This document shows positions 11,870-24,582 of a DNA stretch of 64,000 nucleotides, piece after piece (the stretch's first letter is position 1; each line of letters opens with the position of its first letter). The translations under genes and the position numbers were made by a program. The notes below the pieces were generated by a model, which searched no databases, was not told where the DNA came from, and saw nothing but the letters and a program-made list of their open reading frames with translations. Origin of the DNA: Aulostomus chinensis. Taxonomy: Eukaryota; Chordata; Actinopteri; Syngnathiformes; Aulostomidae. Where the stretch lies: contig JBBMOA010000007.1 in the NCBI GenBank assembly GCA_037954235.1, forward strand, positions 21,684,457-21,748,456, in the 5' to 3' direction.

Positions 11870-14232
11870 TCAATCGTCCCAACAACTCACCCCCATGCCT
11901 TTTGATGTGTGGGGTGAAATCGTCACTGCCTCAAGGAAAACTGAATTCAGAAAGGCCTCCCCATAAGCACTGGCTTCTTCGTCACAATAGTCAACACCAA
12001 CGCTGAAAGCCTCTTTTATCTTCTCAGGTATTACAAAGTGAAACATCACCACCAGAAACCCAATGATGGCACACAGCACACCTGGAAATCAGTTCAGTTA
12101 GCACTCATCAGAAGGCTTTCCATGCCAGGGTACACAACGGAAGTACAAAAGCAGTGGAGTCACGGTTTACTGACAATTAATGGAAACATTAAAAAAAAAT
12201 TGATTGATTTTTAAATGTTTTGTTCAAACTTTTACACTACAATGATTGCGTCATGCATTCTTTGAGCCAATAAGGTAATTATGTAATGAAACTCTGATAT
12301 CACGATTGGCCTGGACATGGAATGAATAAAGATCTTCTCATCTTACCTGTGGCCAGAGCCAACCAGAATGAATGGCTGTATTCTGTTTCAAAGGAGTCAT
12401 TTCCTATGGAGAAAACACACTGTGGCACATTCCTGATGGTGGAGAAGGAGGCCGTGGAGAAGAAGATGAAGGCAGCAGTGGCCAACATCATGTACCCAGC
12501 ATATAAAATGACTGGCATGGAGAAGAGGATATTAGCGAGCATCCAGGTGCAAAATGCCGTCCTGTGTAAGCATTCAGCAAACTCCGTTTAGATTAGCAAA
12601 CATCTGCCAATGGTACAATGACAGAACTTTTATTAATCTCTAGTTACCAGAGAGTTGCAGAAGCATATTGTCCTGAGTATCGGTATTGGAAAATCAGGCC
12701 ACACGGACTGCTGAGGGTGAATTTCTCAGCAATGTAAAGGATGGGGTTGGGTAAACCTTTCTCCAAAGCTTCCTCATACTCCTCCTCAATAGTGTCTTGC
12801 CAAGTGAACATCTCATTGTAGTCAATTGTCTCATTGAACTGGACCACGGGATTACCTGAAACGGACCAAAACAACCGAAATGACCAAAAGAACAAGATCG
12901 TGAATACGAGCGGCCAAAATGCGTTTTCTCCGCAGGGTGGCTGGGCTCTCCCTTAGAGATAGGGTGAGAAGCTCGGTCATTCTAAGACTCAGAGTACAGC
13001 CGCTGCTCCTCCATGTCGAGAGGAGTCAGTTGAGGTGGTTCGGGCACCTGGTGAGGATGCCTCCTGGACGCCTCCCTGGGGAGGTTTTCCAGGCATGCCC
13101 AACTGGGAGGAGGCCTCGGGGCCGACCAAGGACACACTGGAGGGATTATATCTCTCTGCTTTTCTCTTTGTATTTCATCTTCTGGGCAAATCATGTGAAA
13201 CAACTGTCCACTGCTGCACGGACATCACACAACTATACAGTATGTACATCTTCTTCTTCATTCTATACTAAACATAAATATGTATTCTTGAATTATATAC
13301 TGTACATATTTGTACTTTAATTATACGACAGTCAAAATCAGATTTTCTCTCCTCAGCAAATGCAGTTCTTCGGTTTCTTCCATCTATTCAACTCGCTCAA
13401 GTTGAGGGTCAAAGGACAGAGGGTACTGGATCTTATAAAGATAAAAAGCCTGAAGCAAAACTCTGACGTCTTACTTTGAGCTATATAAATAAAATCTGAC
13501 ATGACAAAATCCACATTTATATGATGACACACTTGAGTTTTAAGTGTTGAGTTTTTAATTCTCTTTTGTCTATGTAAAACATAAAAGCTGCTAATTCTTG
13601 GTTGAATTATGCGGAATCTACGTGCAGCAACGACTCACCTTTTAGAGTAACATTGATGCCGTAGAGTCCAACATGTAGGCCGATCTCAGCTTGAACCACT
13701 GAATTGCTGAAAGACTTGTAAGTGGCATTAGTGGTCATTCTGGCTTCAGCCCAGTCATTGGTAAAGTTGAGTGCTGCAGAAAAAAAAAAGATATAGTAGT
13801 GAATACTGATGACAGGAAATGACAGCGTTTTGTTCTAATACAATAAAACGAATATTTACTCACCCACAATCACTGCACCTATGAACAAACTGATTGATAT
13901 CCTCACCATCCAGAAAAGTCGCTGATTAAAAGAAAGTGACACAACTAAGACAACTGCTGATGGGGCATATTAAATTATTGGTACAGCGTAGGAATATCTC
14001 GATTGTGCACTTTAAAAAACATCCTTACAACTACCGACGAGACCGTAAATCTGACTCTGTGAGTCACCTGATGGGTTGAACTCACCGACTTTCCTCGTAT
14101 CCCTGGCAGAATGAGAAGAAGACTGAGTGCTAACACAAGAAAAACCAGGATAATGGTGAGCAAACAGCCACTGAAGATAAAGGAGGTCCTTTGTAGCGGG
14201 TAGAATGGGTAAATGTCATCGTAGAAAGTCAT
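11870..14232 (-). CDS. duoxa: DUOX maturation factor, complete
   Basis: DUOXA is an endoplasmic-reticulum membrane protein needed to fold, glycosylate and export DUOX and to form the active H2O2-producing complex. Minus-strand exons in coding order: 14232-14086, 13921-13864, 13773-13639, 12855-12648, 12561-12347, 12081-11870; all GT-AG, in frame, 324 aa (human DUOXA2 320). Visible: an N-terminal MTFYDDIYPFYPLQRTSF segment, first membrane span about residues 21-44 ending LILPGIRGK as in the family, second span about 50-68, a large extracellular loop with four N-glycosylation sequons (NFT, NAT, NVT, NET) and the family hallmarks NETIDYNE and ALEKGLPNP, then further spans (MLANILFSMPVILYAGYMML; CAIIGFLVVMFHFVI). 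It diverges from duox next door. The last exon contains an in-frame GTGAGT donor close to the stop, so a different C-terminus is possible. A LINE fragment lies in the intron between exons 3 and 4. Confidence 0.93.
12917..13147 (+). mobile_element. LINE ORF2 C-terminal fragment in duoxa intron
   Basis: The plus strand reads as a degraded piece with QLRWFGHLVRMPPGRLPGEV and RRPRGRPRTHWRDY, the pattern found at the C-terminal end of fish LINE reverse-transcriptase polyproteins. It is about 230 bases long, 5'-truncated, and antisense to duoxa. It is a dead relic. Confidence 0.7.
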
Positions 14233-14613
14233 CTTAGCTCCTGATCTTCAGGACACAGCCGAGACTAGACAGTGTAACAGAGAAGACAGTGTTAGTGTAG
14301 AGCTCTCAGCTTCCCTCCAGATTCCCAGATATCAGACCTTGTACCTTAAAGGAGATAAGGGATGGTACGGTATAACCACCATGGAACACGACACATGATT
14401 AACAAGTCTGACTTTTGTAAATTAGTTGATTGGCTCTGAGAACCTTTTCTCCTTCAAAAAACAAAACAAAAAAGCCAAGCACACCAAGTGACAGTCAGTG
14501 AGGTTTAAAAAAAAGGTGCTGTGGACCGGCTCCACACCGATTTAAATAACCTGGAAGTAAAATAAAAGTGTCAAAAAAGACTTATTCATAATCAAAGAAC
14601 AGTAATGTCTTAC

Positions 14614-14645
14614 CTGAAAGTTGGAAGACAAGTACTGGAGAGTGA
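14614..14645 (-). other. duoxa: Probable non-coding first exon of duoxa
   Basis: Downstream (on the minus strand) of the TATA box, a short leader ends in TTTCAG|GTAAGA with the donor at 14613-14608. It would splice to an acceptor just upstream of the ATG (CTGTCTAG before TCTCGG, about 14263). This is inferred from splice signals and the promoter distance. Confidence 0.55.
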
Positions 14646-14666
14646 CTGCTGAGGGAGCACACACTT

Positions 14667-14674
14667 CTTTTATA
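14667..14674 (-). promoter_or_regulatory. duoxa: TATA box of duoxa
   Basis: The minus strand reads GGGTATAAAAGAAG, a near-consensus TATA element. A leader with a good 5' splice site lies within 60 bases downstream in the duoxa direction, so core-promoter spacing is right. Confidence 0.6.
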
Positions 14675-15093
14675 CCCGAGACCCCCCCTGCCTGTCACCG
14701 AGGAGGAGGATGCATTGACTGAAATGTGGTAGAGAAGAGGTGTGATCCAGAGATGACCATCCCCATATAGGAAATGCTGTGGATCCCCATATGTGAGAAG
14801 CTGAGCAACACATGTTGGTTTTAGTATTGCAGCATCTCTCAGCTGCACCCGTGCTCCCGGTCTTCCTTTGGTGAGTCTGACTGCTCCTTTCTTTTAGGAG
14901 AAAGATTGGCTGCAGTTGAAAATTAATAAGTTCTGCTGTTCAACTAGGAAAAGTGTAAACTTTAAAGTTCATTTCTATCTTTCTAATATCTGTTCTAGCA
15001 GAGTGAAATCAAATGTTAGTTACCTGTCCGTGTCCTCACAGGTCCTCCGCTCCTCTTGGCTGCAGGCTGAGCTGAGGAGTTTCTCTCGCATCA
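14675..15093. promoter_or_regulatory. Shared divergent duoxa/duox promoter interval
   Basis: Only about 420 bases separate the duoxa TATA box from the duox start codon. On the plus strand a possible duox leader exon ends at CCTTTG|GTGAGT (donor at 14871), with acceptor candidates TTTTAG (ending about 14898) and CTCACAG (ending about 15041) before the duox ATG. Coupled transcription of oxidase and maturation factor is the family norm; which leader is used here is inference. Confidence 0.55.
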
Positions 15094-18000
15094 ATGGATT
15101 TACGTAAACGTGTTTGGAGTGTCTGTGCGGCGGTTGGCTTGGTGCTCATTGTCAGTGAACGTGAGTAGACAACCAACGTTCTTCATATGCAATCTTTGTG
15201 CTGCCTATGAACTTATAAAACTGCAGTGAGAAACGCAGTATAACCTGGACACGTCTTGAACAGGTTCTCAATGCAAAATAACATGGGAGGTTCCTCGTTT
15301 TGACGGCTGGTACAACAGTTTGGGAGATCCCAGACGTGGAGCGGTGGGTAAGTCACAGCAGCATCGGCACAGGCAGGCGATCCCGCTGACCCGGTAAGCG
15401 CATTGTGTTTGTGCATGTGCAGGTTCTCACCAGGTGCGCCTCGTGCCCGCGCATTACTGGGACGGAGTCTACCAACCTGTCCAAGAGCCTCTGCTGCCCA
15501 ATCCCCGGGAACTGAGCCGCCTGCTGGCCGGGGGACCCTCCGGTCTGCCCTCAGCGCTCAACCAGACCGTGCTCTGTCTGTTTTTTGGTAAATATATGAC
15601 GTCGGTCCGATGCATTTCGTTGCGTCTGTAAGGACTCAAATTTTAAAGTGCAAATGATCTTCATCGGGTTTTGCCATGTTTTCTATGCAAATTATTACCC
15701 CTCAGTAACGAGTAATGGGTGTAGTTGTAGTGCAGGAAAACTGAACATGCTTAACCCTGACAGTGTACTTAAATTTGAGTAAAGACACTTTCCACCAATG
15801 GAGGTACATAAAGGCACGTGAGGTCACATGGAAAAACATGGACATTCCCATGACTAAAAAGTACGGGGAAGTGATTCTGAATAGGTCCGCCGGCCGCCTG
15901 TGTCTGCTATTCCTTCACTGTGTGTGGGTTGGGTCAGCACGTCACGGCAGGGTTCCCATAGGGAGGTTCGAGAGGTCTTCTCGAACGACCCGTCCGGCCG
16001 GAATGTATTTTTTTTATTTTAAAATTTTTCTTGATTTTTTGGAACCCCAAACGCCGTGTGTATATCACACCCCGCCCTCGCGGCTGCAGCACTCACAGAC
16101 AGGTACACGGATGATCCACAAGGGACATCGCTTGCACTTCACGCGCACCCCCACCCTACTGTGCAGCTTGTCTCCGTGCCAACGGCACACAGACCGCCTG
16201 TTACTGGGTCACTCAGAGTTCACTGCTGCCAACGCAATTTTTCAAATTTCACTTTAGATATTGCAGCAATTTTTCAAATTATAATCCGTTTGGTAAACTG
16301 AAAGGGACATTTGGTTTGATTTTAGCGTCCATGTTGGTGTGGAATTCCTGAGATGCTTGCTTCACCATGAATATTACAGTTTTATCACATGTGGCCTGAC
16401 CGACCTCAATAAATGGACCTTTGACTCATTGAAAAAATTCTCTTTAAGATTTGTCTTTGAGTAACAAGGGATTCAAATATTTGCCTGGATATCAGTCAGT
16501 TGTAGTGGGAAACTCTTTCATTGCAATTATTCTTAATAAATATATATCACGTTTTAGCAGCCATAACTTTTAACTTTTCAGGTTATCATGTTGTGTTTGA
16601 AATCATCAACTCGAGAACTCCGGGGTGCCCGCCTGAATACATGAACATCCCAGTCCCAAAAGGTGACCCTGTTTTTGACCCAACTGCCACCGGCAAGGTC
16701 CTGCTGCCCTTCCAGAGAGGACCATGGGACAAAGAGTCAGGCCAGAGTCCCAGTAAACCTCGCACACAGGTGCCGCTTTAATCTCATCCATGGAAACTTT
16801 TTATTTGATTTTACATTATGTGAATTGACATTTTCCTTCCCTTGTAGTGTAAGTTTCATTAAACTGTTTGCAGGTTAACTTGGTGACAGCGTGGATAGAT
16901 GGGAGCTCCATTTACGGCCCCTCTACTTCCTGGTCTGACAAACTGAGAAGCTTCTCAGGAGGACTCTTAACCTCAGGGTCTGAGTGGAACATGCCAAAAC
17001 AGGCAACAGGGCGTAGTCCCATGTGGAGCACCGCTGACCCGTCCACAGGTGATCATGGACTCCATGGCCTCTATGGTGAGATAAAGCTTACCGTCAGTTC
17101 TGATTTGTACTGAATATTTGTCTCAAAGTGATTTTATTGTCATCGTAGGACAGGCGAGTTATCCTAAACTATCACCAAAACTTTCCCAGAACGTACTGAA
17201 TGTTCCTTGAATGTACCCCTACCCTTTCATATGTCCTAGAGAACCATAAGGTAACGCTTTCTTAACCTCTTGAAAGTAAAGTTTTCCAGTGTGACCATGA
17301 GAAAAGTTCTCCTAAAGTTATGACTCTGAACTGCAGGACTTTCAAGAAGATGTTTTAAGAACTTTTGCCAACGTTCTGTGAAGGTTTGGCGTGCTTGTCA
17401 CCTTTGGAGAACGTTTTGCAGAATGCTCCTTCCCCTATGTGATGATAGCTTTATTACATTTTCATACTGTCTGTGGCAACATCCCAAACGACACTGCATG
17501 TTGTAGCGATGTTCCAGTTCTCCTTGGATCAGGGTTGCAACCTGCAGGTCTGAGTCAAGCCAGGCCCTGTCTGCAGTTTGTTATGATGTCATGGTTATTG
17601 TGTAAATGGTTTGTCACCCTCGCCGCAGTCAATCCGCCTCCCAATAGCGAAGAAGATCCTTTGCAGGTGGCCTGAAACCAGTGTTTTGTTGCCAGTGTTT
17701 TCAAGGGTGTGCAATTATTATCTGGGGCGGCGGCGGACGATCTCCTGTTTGTCACTGCTCTGTTGTCATGTGCTGGAAAACAAATAGCTGGATCAACATT
17801 CCACCCATTAGAGGTTACAGTTGCTCATCAGTCGGCGCAATGGGAGAGTGAGAGATAAGATGGAGAGTATATGCCACCTTTGTCAGGATTATTCTGTATT
17901 TAAATTCAAGTTATTCCCTGTTCAAGTAATGTAAACTCAGCTGATGGAACGGATGAATTCCCTGTCATTTCTTCCATCTTCTGTGTCCAGAGTTGGGAAA

Positions 18001-18694
18001 TGCCTGGGCCAATGAGAACACGTTCACGGCAGCAGAAGGGATTATCTGGTTTCGCTACCACAATTATTTAGCCTCCAAACTCCGTGAGGAACACCCACAG
18101 TGGTCAGACGAAGAGCTGTTTCAAAACGCCAGGAAGACTGTGGTGGCCACATTCCAGGTAGAAGAAGCAACATTCTCCACGTAATCCTGGTTTAATTTGC
18201 ACTCTGAAGGGTTGCATCAACGCCAGGTGGTCGCGATTTTAGGGATGAAATTGATGGCTGTAGTTTAAGGGTGAATGCATCACCTCTTACCGGTTTGCAA
18301 TGTCCTCCAAAAAAAAAAAAAAGCAAAAAAAAACCCCCCAAACAAACAAACAACAACAACAAAAAACAATTGTAGGCTATGATGAGTTGCAAAAACAGAT
18401 TTAAAAATGCAGTTTATAAATGCAATTAACATGTTATACCTGAGTTTATTTTTTCTAAATTATTAGCTTATAAATAGAATGGCTTTTATTTTTATTTTTC
18501 AAATTACCTTTACATAAAATATATTACCATCAGTGCACATATTATCTTAGATTTGCTCATTTTGTGAAATGTTTTTCTTCTGCAAAACAGAATATTGCTC
18601 TTTACGAATGGCTGCCTGGATTCCTCGGAGACAAAAAGCTTCCTCGTTACCCAGGTAAGAACCGGTCAGAGAGAGGGTGTATGTGCGTGCGTGT

Positions 18695-18748
<54 letters not shown>

Positions 18749-20389
18749 AAGTGGAGGGTAGCAGGTAATGCACTAGTGACCACAAGCCGTGGTGAGGTGA
18801 GGTGAGCTTCTGTTTGACAAATATGTGCTCCGTCAGCAAAGCGTCACCCTGAGTCTGCTGAATAAGCAGCCACGGCTGAAGAAAGTTAAAGTTCGGATGA
18901 GCCAGTTATTTGAATCCCTCTTCCTCTGTCATGATTCTGTTGCCTTCAGTTTCACTATTTCCATGATGGTACCAGTTGCTTGCATGCTCCAGGAGATTTT
19001 TAACCATCTCCTCTCCTTCTTCAAGTCATACGTTTTGTTTTATTTCTGTGCAGGCTATCAAAAATTTGTTGATCCAAGTATTTCACCAGAGTTTGAGGCT
19101 GCTGCCATACGATTAGGCATTACAATGGCTCCACCTGGTGTTTACATGAGGTATTGTTCTTGTTCGCTTGTGAAAAATCAAAACCCATATAGAAATCCTT
19201 TTCATTCGTTATTGTTATTATTATTATTATTATTTTTACTTAAGTGTAATAATGTTGATGGCTCCCTTATGACATCCTGTCTTTACTCTCTATTCTACGC
19301 AGAAACAAAACCTGCCATTTCCGGGGGGTTGTCAACATAGATGGAAGCTCATCACCCGCCATGCGTCTCTGTAACAGCTTTTGGAAACGTCAAGTATATC
19401 ATATTCATAACGCTGCATTTTCATAAGAGCAGTAGAAGCTGACAGTAGAATGACTGGTGTCCTTATTTCAACGCTAAAGCAGATCCGTCTTCCAGCACCA
19501 GCCTTTGCTGCTACTGTGATATATTTTGTGTTCATTTAAAATTAGAGCGAGCAAAAAAAGTCCCATTTAGAGAAAGTATGTATTCATGAGGGCGGAGAAA
19601 AAGTACAGAGAGCCACCAGAGAGATAGAGGCTGTGGCAGGATTTGACCCCGGATGTGTGTGACTGTAGAGGCACAAATGGATTGTTAATTTTTTTTTTTC
19701 TCATCGATTTAATCACAAATCATTCTCACATTTTCAGCACATCAAAATCATTTACTAGGAAGTGTAATGAAAATAGAAATGTTCTGTTGTATCCATTAAA
19801 GCTTTTTCAACTGTAGAGAGAGGACATATTTGCCTTGATGGATGATAATGGCTTTTGCTAAAGTATCTTTCCAAGAGAACTGGCATCATCAGCCTCCACA
19901 CTAAGATATGCCTCCTTCGTACCATTTTAGAGGACAATTCAGTGAATTATGAATTCATGCTTTTGTCATTTTGTCACCAGAAAGTCAATGTGAAGACAAG
20001 CCAGGATGTAGATGAGCTCATCATGGGCATGGCGTCGCAGATTGCAGAGAAAGTAGACAACATTGTTGTGGAGGACCTAAGAGGTGTTTTATCCTTCACA
20101 TGCACTGTCGCTCCGTGTGTCAAGTAAGAAATTAATATTCATGACTCAAATCTGATTTACACCCTGACAGATTTCATGTACGGACCTCTACGGTTCACCA
20201 GAACAGATCTGGTGGCTCTGATAGTCCAGAGAGGAAGAGACTTTGGCCTTCGTAGTTACACGGAAGTCAGGAAAGCTCTGAATATGCATCCTGTAAAGAC
20301 GTTTGAAGACATAAATCCTGAGCTCAACCGCACCAACCCACAGGTACGATCTCCGCAGCAGACAGTCACCTCAGTCATGAAATGTTTCG

Positions 20390-20480
<91 letters not shown>

Positions 20481-23400
20481 ACGATACTGAGCAGGAGTTA
20501 AAACCACCGTGACATGCACAGAGAGATACACACATATTCCCTGACCACTGTGCACATGGAGATGCCCTGCAACACCTAAACCACTCTGCCACCATTTAAT
20601 CATCCCCTTATTGTTACTATTTTTACTTTTTCTATTTCCCTCCAACCACCTCATAGCAAAGTCCCATGAACAACATTAACATGATTGATTGTTAGTCGTT
20701 ATCATCCCTTTGCTTTTTTAACACATCTCTTTATTCTATGGAAATGTTTTACTCTATGTGCATTTCTCTCAGTCATTCTGTGCATCTGTTTTCGTCCATT
20801 TTTTCATTTTATCTTGGTGTTTATTTGCAGTCATTAAGGTTGGAAGGTATTCAGTTGATGTTCAAATGGTCATTGGGATTTACTCCCTGTCTTTAAGAAT
20901 ATGTTGAGCGTTAAATAAGTCTGATATGGTCTTAGAACAAAAGTGTGCATAAGATGATTTCATGAATGAGGCCCAGTGTCTCTTTGGATAGTAACTCTGT
21001 GGATTAAAGTGTATCTCTCCAACAGTTGCTCCACAAAATAGCAGAACTGTATAACAGGGACATCTCAAAACTGGAGCTCTTCCCCGGAGGACTGCTGGAG
21101 GCCCTCGATAGTCCAGGTCTAGTTTTCTCAGCTATAATCTTGGACCAGTTTGAACGTATCCGAAACGGAGACCGCTTCTGGTTTGAGAACAAACAGAATG
21201 GGTGAGCTCCTCTCTCTGATAGCGTCTAAAATTACACCAGAGCGTCACTGATGTCAGCTCACTGTTGCAGTATCATCCATTTGAGGGGGGAGGGGGAGGG
21301 GGGGGAGGGGGGTCACTCATCTTTTATGCTCTCTTCTGTACTGGTCTCATCCAGTTTGTTCACAGATGAGGAGATGGGAATGATCCGCAATGTGACCTTT
21401 AGGGACGTCCTCACTGCAGTCACCAGTGCAGATGCTGCTGATTTACAAAATAATGTTTTCTTCTGGACGAGTGGTAAAAACACATAAAATCACTCATTTC
21501 TATCGAATCAGTGAATGTGATGTTTAATAAATGAATACAATCTCTGTTGCCCTCAGGTGACCCTTGTCCTCAACCTGCACAGCTGAAAGCATCAATGCTC
21601 CATCCCTGCACTAATGCCACCCGCCTTAATTACTTTGATGGAAGCAAAGCTGGCTTCGGAATATTTATCACTGTTCTTTTCCTCTTCCCCATCGGTCAGT
21701 ATCATACTCACAAATCCTCTTTTTTTTTTTGCATTTTGATAATAATGATATGACTCATCGGCTTGATCTCCTTTACCTTCACAGTGAGTTATCTGGTGGC
21801 CTGTATGGTGGCTTTTCTCCGGGTTTACAGGTATAAGAAATTCCAGAGAGGAAGAAAAGCTGTTGGTAGAACAGAGGAGTTGGTTGTGGGAATGGCTGGT
21901 ATGAAATCTAATAAAAGTCTGACACAATGAAAAATTGTATTTGCCACATTTTTAAACTGACTCAGTTAAAATGGTTAATATAACTCTGCTGACCATCCGC
22001 AACTGTAAAACTGAGTTAATGAGATTAGCTTTTGCAGTAAAATGGGACCAAAGATGTCAAGGTGAAGTACGAACACAAAACTCCAGAGATATTTGACACT
22101 GTCACTATAAACACCAGACACTTCCTGCTAGCTAACGCCTGTCCTCAGCATCGCCCAGACTCTTATCCGACACTTCTTTTCATTCTGGTCTCCTCTCAAG
22201 CCTGTGAGTGGCAGGGCCATAAAAAACCTCTGCATCCTGTCAACCTGGAGGTCGATGAGAAGAGGAGGCTGCAAATCTTTGACAGATCGGGGCCTCCTCT
22301 CCGCTGCCTGAATCTGGGCAACCAGGAACACCTTGACATCCACGTCTCAAATGACCGTCATCGTAAAGCTCTGCTGCTCGAAGTACCAAAGGAGTACGAC
22401 TTGGTGAGTACTCAGAAACAGGAGGGAGGAGAATATAAATCTGCTGTCTGATTCAAGTCAAATGAGGAACTTTTCTTGTCTAAGCATGTGCAGTTTAATA
22501 TAAGATAACGTGCATGTTTATCAATGAATTTTATTTATTCACAGATGTGTTCTTAAACACCTTTTTAGCCCCAAATTTAGTCTTTCTCATGGGAGGCAAA
22601 ACCTCATGCATATTTGTAAGTGAACACCTTGTGCTTGACATTTATTGTGTACCTTTTAGAACTGTCAATCACTCGGGCTGACAAAGACCTTAATGGTAGA
22701 AGAGGTACAAAATGATATCAGCCACCAGGCCTCGTTGATCTAGACTGAAGGCTAAAACACTCCTTAAGTGTGTAACAACACATTTCTGCACATTTCATGA
22801 CTGAATTTCAATCTCACCTGCTTCTCATCTAATTGCGTGATTCTAGGTATGTTGCTGATCTCCATCACTTCTGATCTCACTCCAATCACGCTTATCTGCT
22901 CCTAATGGTCTCCGTCTGCAAACCCAGGTGCTGTTTTTTGATGACGAGAGCAAACGCACGGCATTTGTCAGGCATCTACGCCCGGAGGTGACAGACATTG
23001 GACTGGAGATTAGATTGAAGGAGATGAGAGAGAAAGAGCTTCTGCGGGAGGCTTTAACCAGAGAGCAAAGGGCTCAGATTGTGGAAACTTTCATACGACA
23101 TGCTTTCTCCAAGGTACCGTCAGCCTCTGGATCTCATCCGCCACAACATGTCATCCAACAGTGTTTGGGGTCCAACCTCAAGCCAAAAGAAGTAATCGTT
23201 GCTGTGACCTCATAACCTCAGCTGACGTTGGTGGTATTACTAATAACACGACAGCAACGTATAATCAGAGTTTATTCCTCGTATTCACAGGTCTTGGAAA
23301 TAGAGAAGTGTGACGCCGGGGACATGAGTGGCGTCTCCCACAAGAGAGCCAGGGAGGTTCTGCAATGTGAGCTGACAGCAGCAGAGTTTGCTGATGCCCT

Positions 23401-24470
23401 GGGACTCAAGTCAGACTCCTTATTTGTGGACTCCATGTTCACTTTAGCTGATAAAGACGGCAATGGCTACCTGTCGTTCCAAGAGTTTCTCGATGTGATG
23501 GTTATCTTTATGAAAGGTAAAACACATGACTCCAAAACAAAAGCACCAAATTTAAGATGATATGGCTTGAGTGGAATATTTTAGGAATTTGTAACTTGTA
23601 ACGCCATGTTTGAAATTATAATTTGTAAGTTTCAAGCTGTCAGTTTCGACATTTTCGTCACCCTTTCACATTAGAGAACATGATAAGCTAGAGGGCCCCC
23701 CTGCACCTGACAGTCTGTAGCTGCTATTTTTCTTGCCTCCAGAGAGCACATGAAGGAGTATGTCAAAGTGTAAAAAAACATTTTCTGTCACCACCAGCTG
23801 GCACGGACTGATCTGCCCCGATATTTTTTAGATTCATTTTTGCCGCTTACTGCACCCCTCCATCAAGTTTGGTGAAAATTGGCCTTCTACTTATTGTGTG
23901 TTCTTGCTGACAAGCAAACTGTGGAGGCTATGATTTTTTCCCCCATTTTTTAAAGGGACATTTAGGACAAGGCTGGTGTTTATCGAAATGTTCCATATCA
24001 CGTAGAGATTAATCAATAAATGGTTCTAGATTGTGTTATCGCTAATGTTATTCTCACAGGGTCTCCTGAGGAAAAGTCAAAACTAATGTTCTCCATGAAT
24101 GACATTAGCGGAACTGGCTTTTTATCTAAAGAGGAATTTGCCAGGATGCTCAGGTCTGATCTTTTTTTTTTTCATGACTGCGCCAAGTGTTTTTTTTTAT
24201 GTTTCTCATTTGTCACCCTTTTGATGTGCTGCAGGTCTTTTATTGAAATCTCTAATGGCGCTCTGTCAAAGAGCCAGACTGAGGATGGCATCAAAGCCAT
24301 GCTGCAGGCTGCCGGCTTTGATGACAAGGAGAGAATCACCTGGGAGGACTTCCACTTCCTCCTGCGGGACCATGAGAAGGAGCTGCAGTTTGCACAACTC
24401 AATGTTAAAGGTAGAAGAAGAAAGTTTTGTCTTCTTGTGTATCCTCATTTCTCCAACCTTACCTGACGCA

Positions 24471-24506
<36 letters not shown>

Positions 24507-24535
24507 CGTGTGCGTGTGCGTGCGTGTGCATGTGC

Positions 24536-24582
<47 letters not shown>

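Noticed and set aside
12919..13320. Open frame of 133 codons inside duoxa
   Set aside because: The first half is a LINE reverse-transcriptase fragment and the rest is intron sequence; not a host gene.
21285..21312. G-rich run in duox intron 12 as a regulatory quadruplex
   Set aside because: It could fold as a G-quadruplex, but a simple G-rich tract in an intron is not evidence of function.
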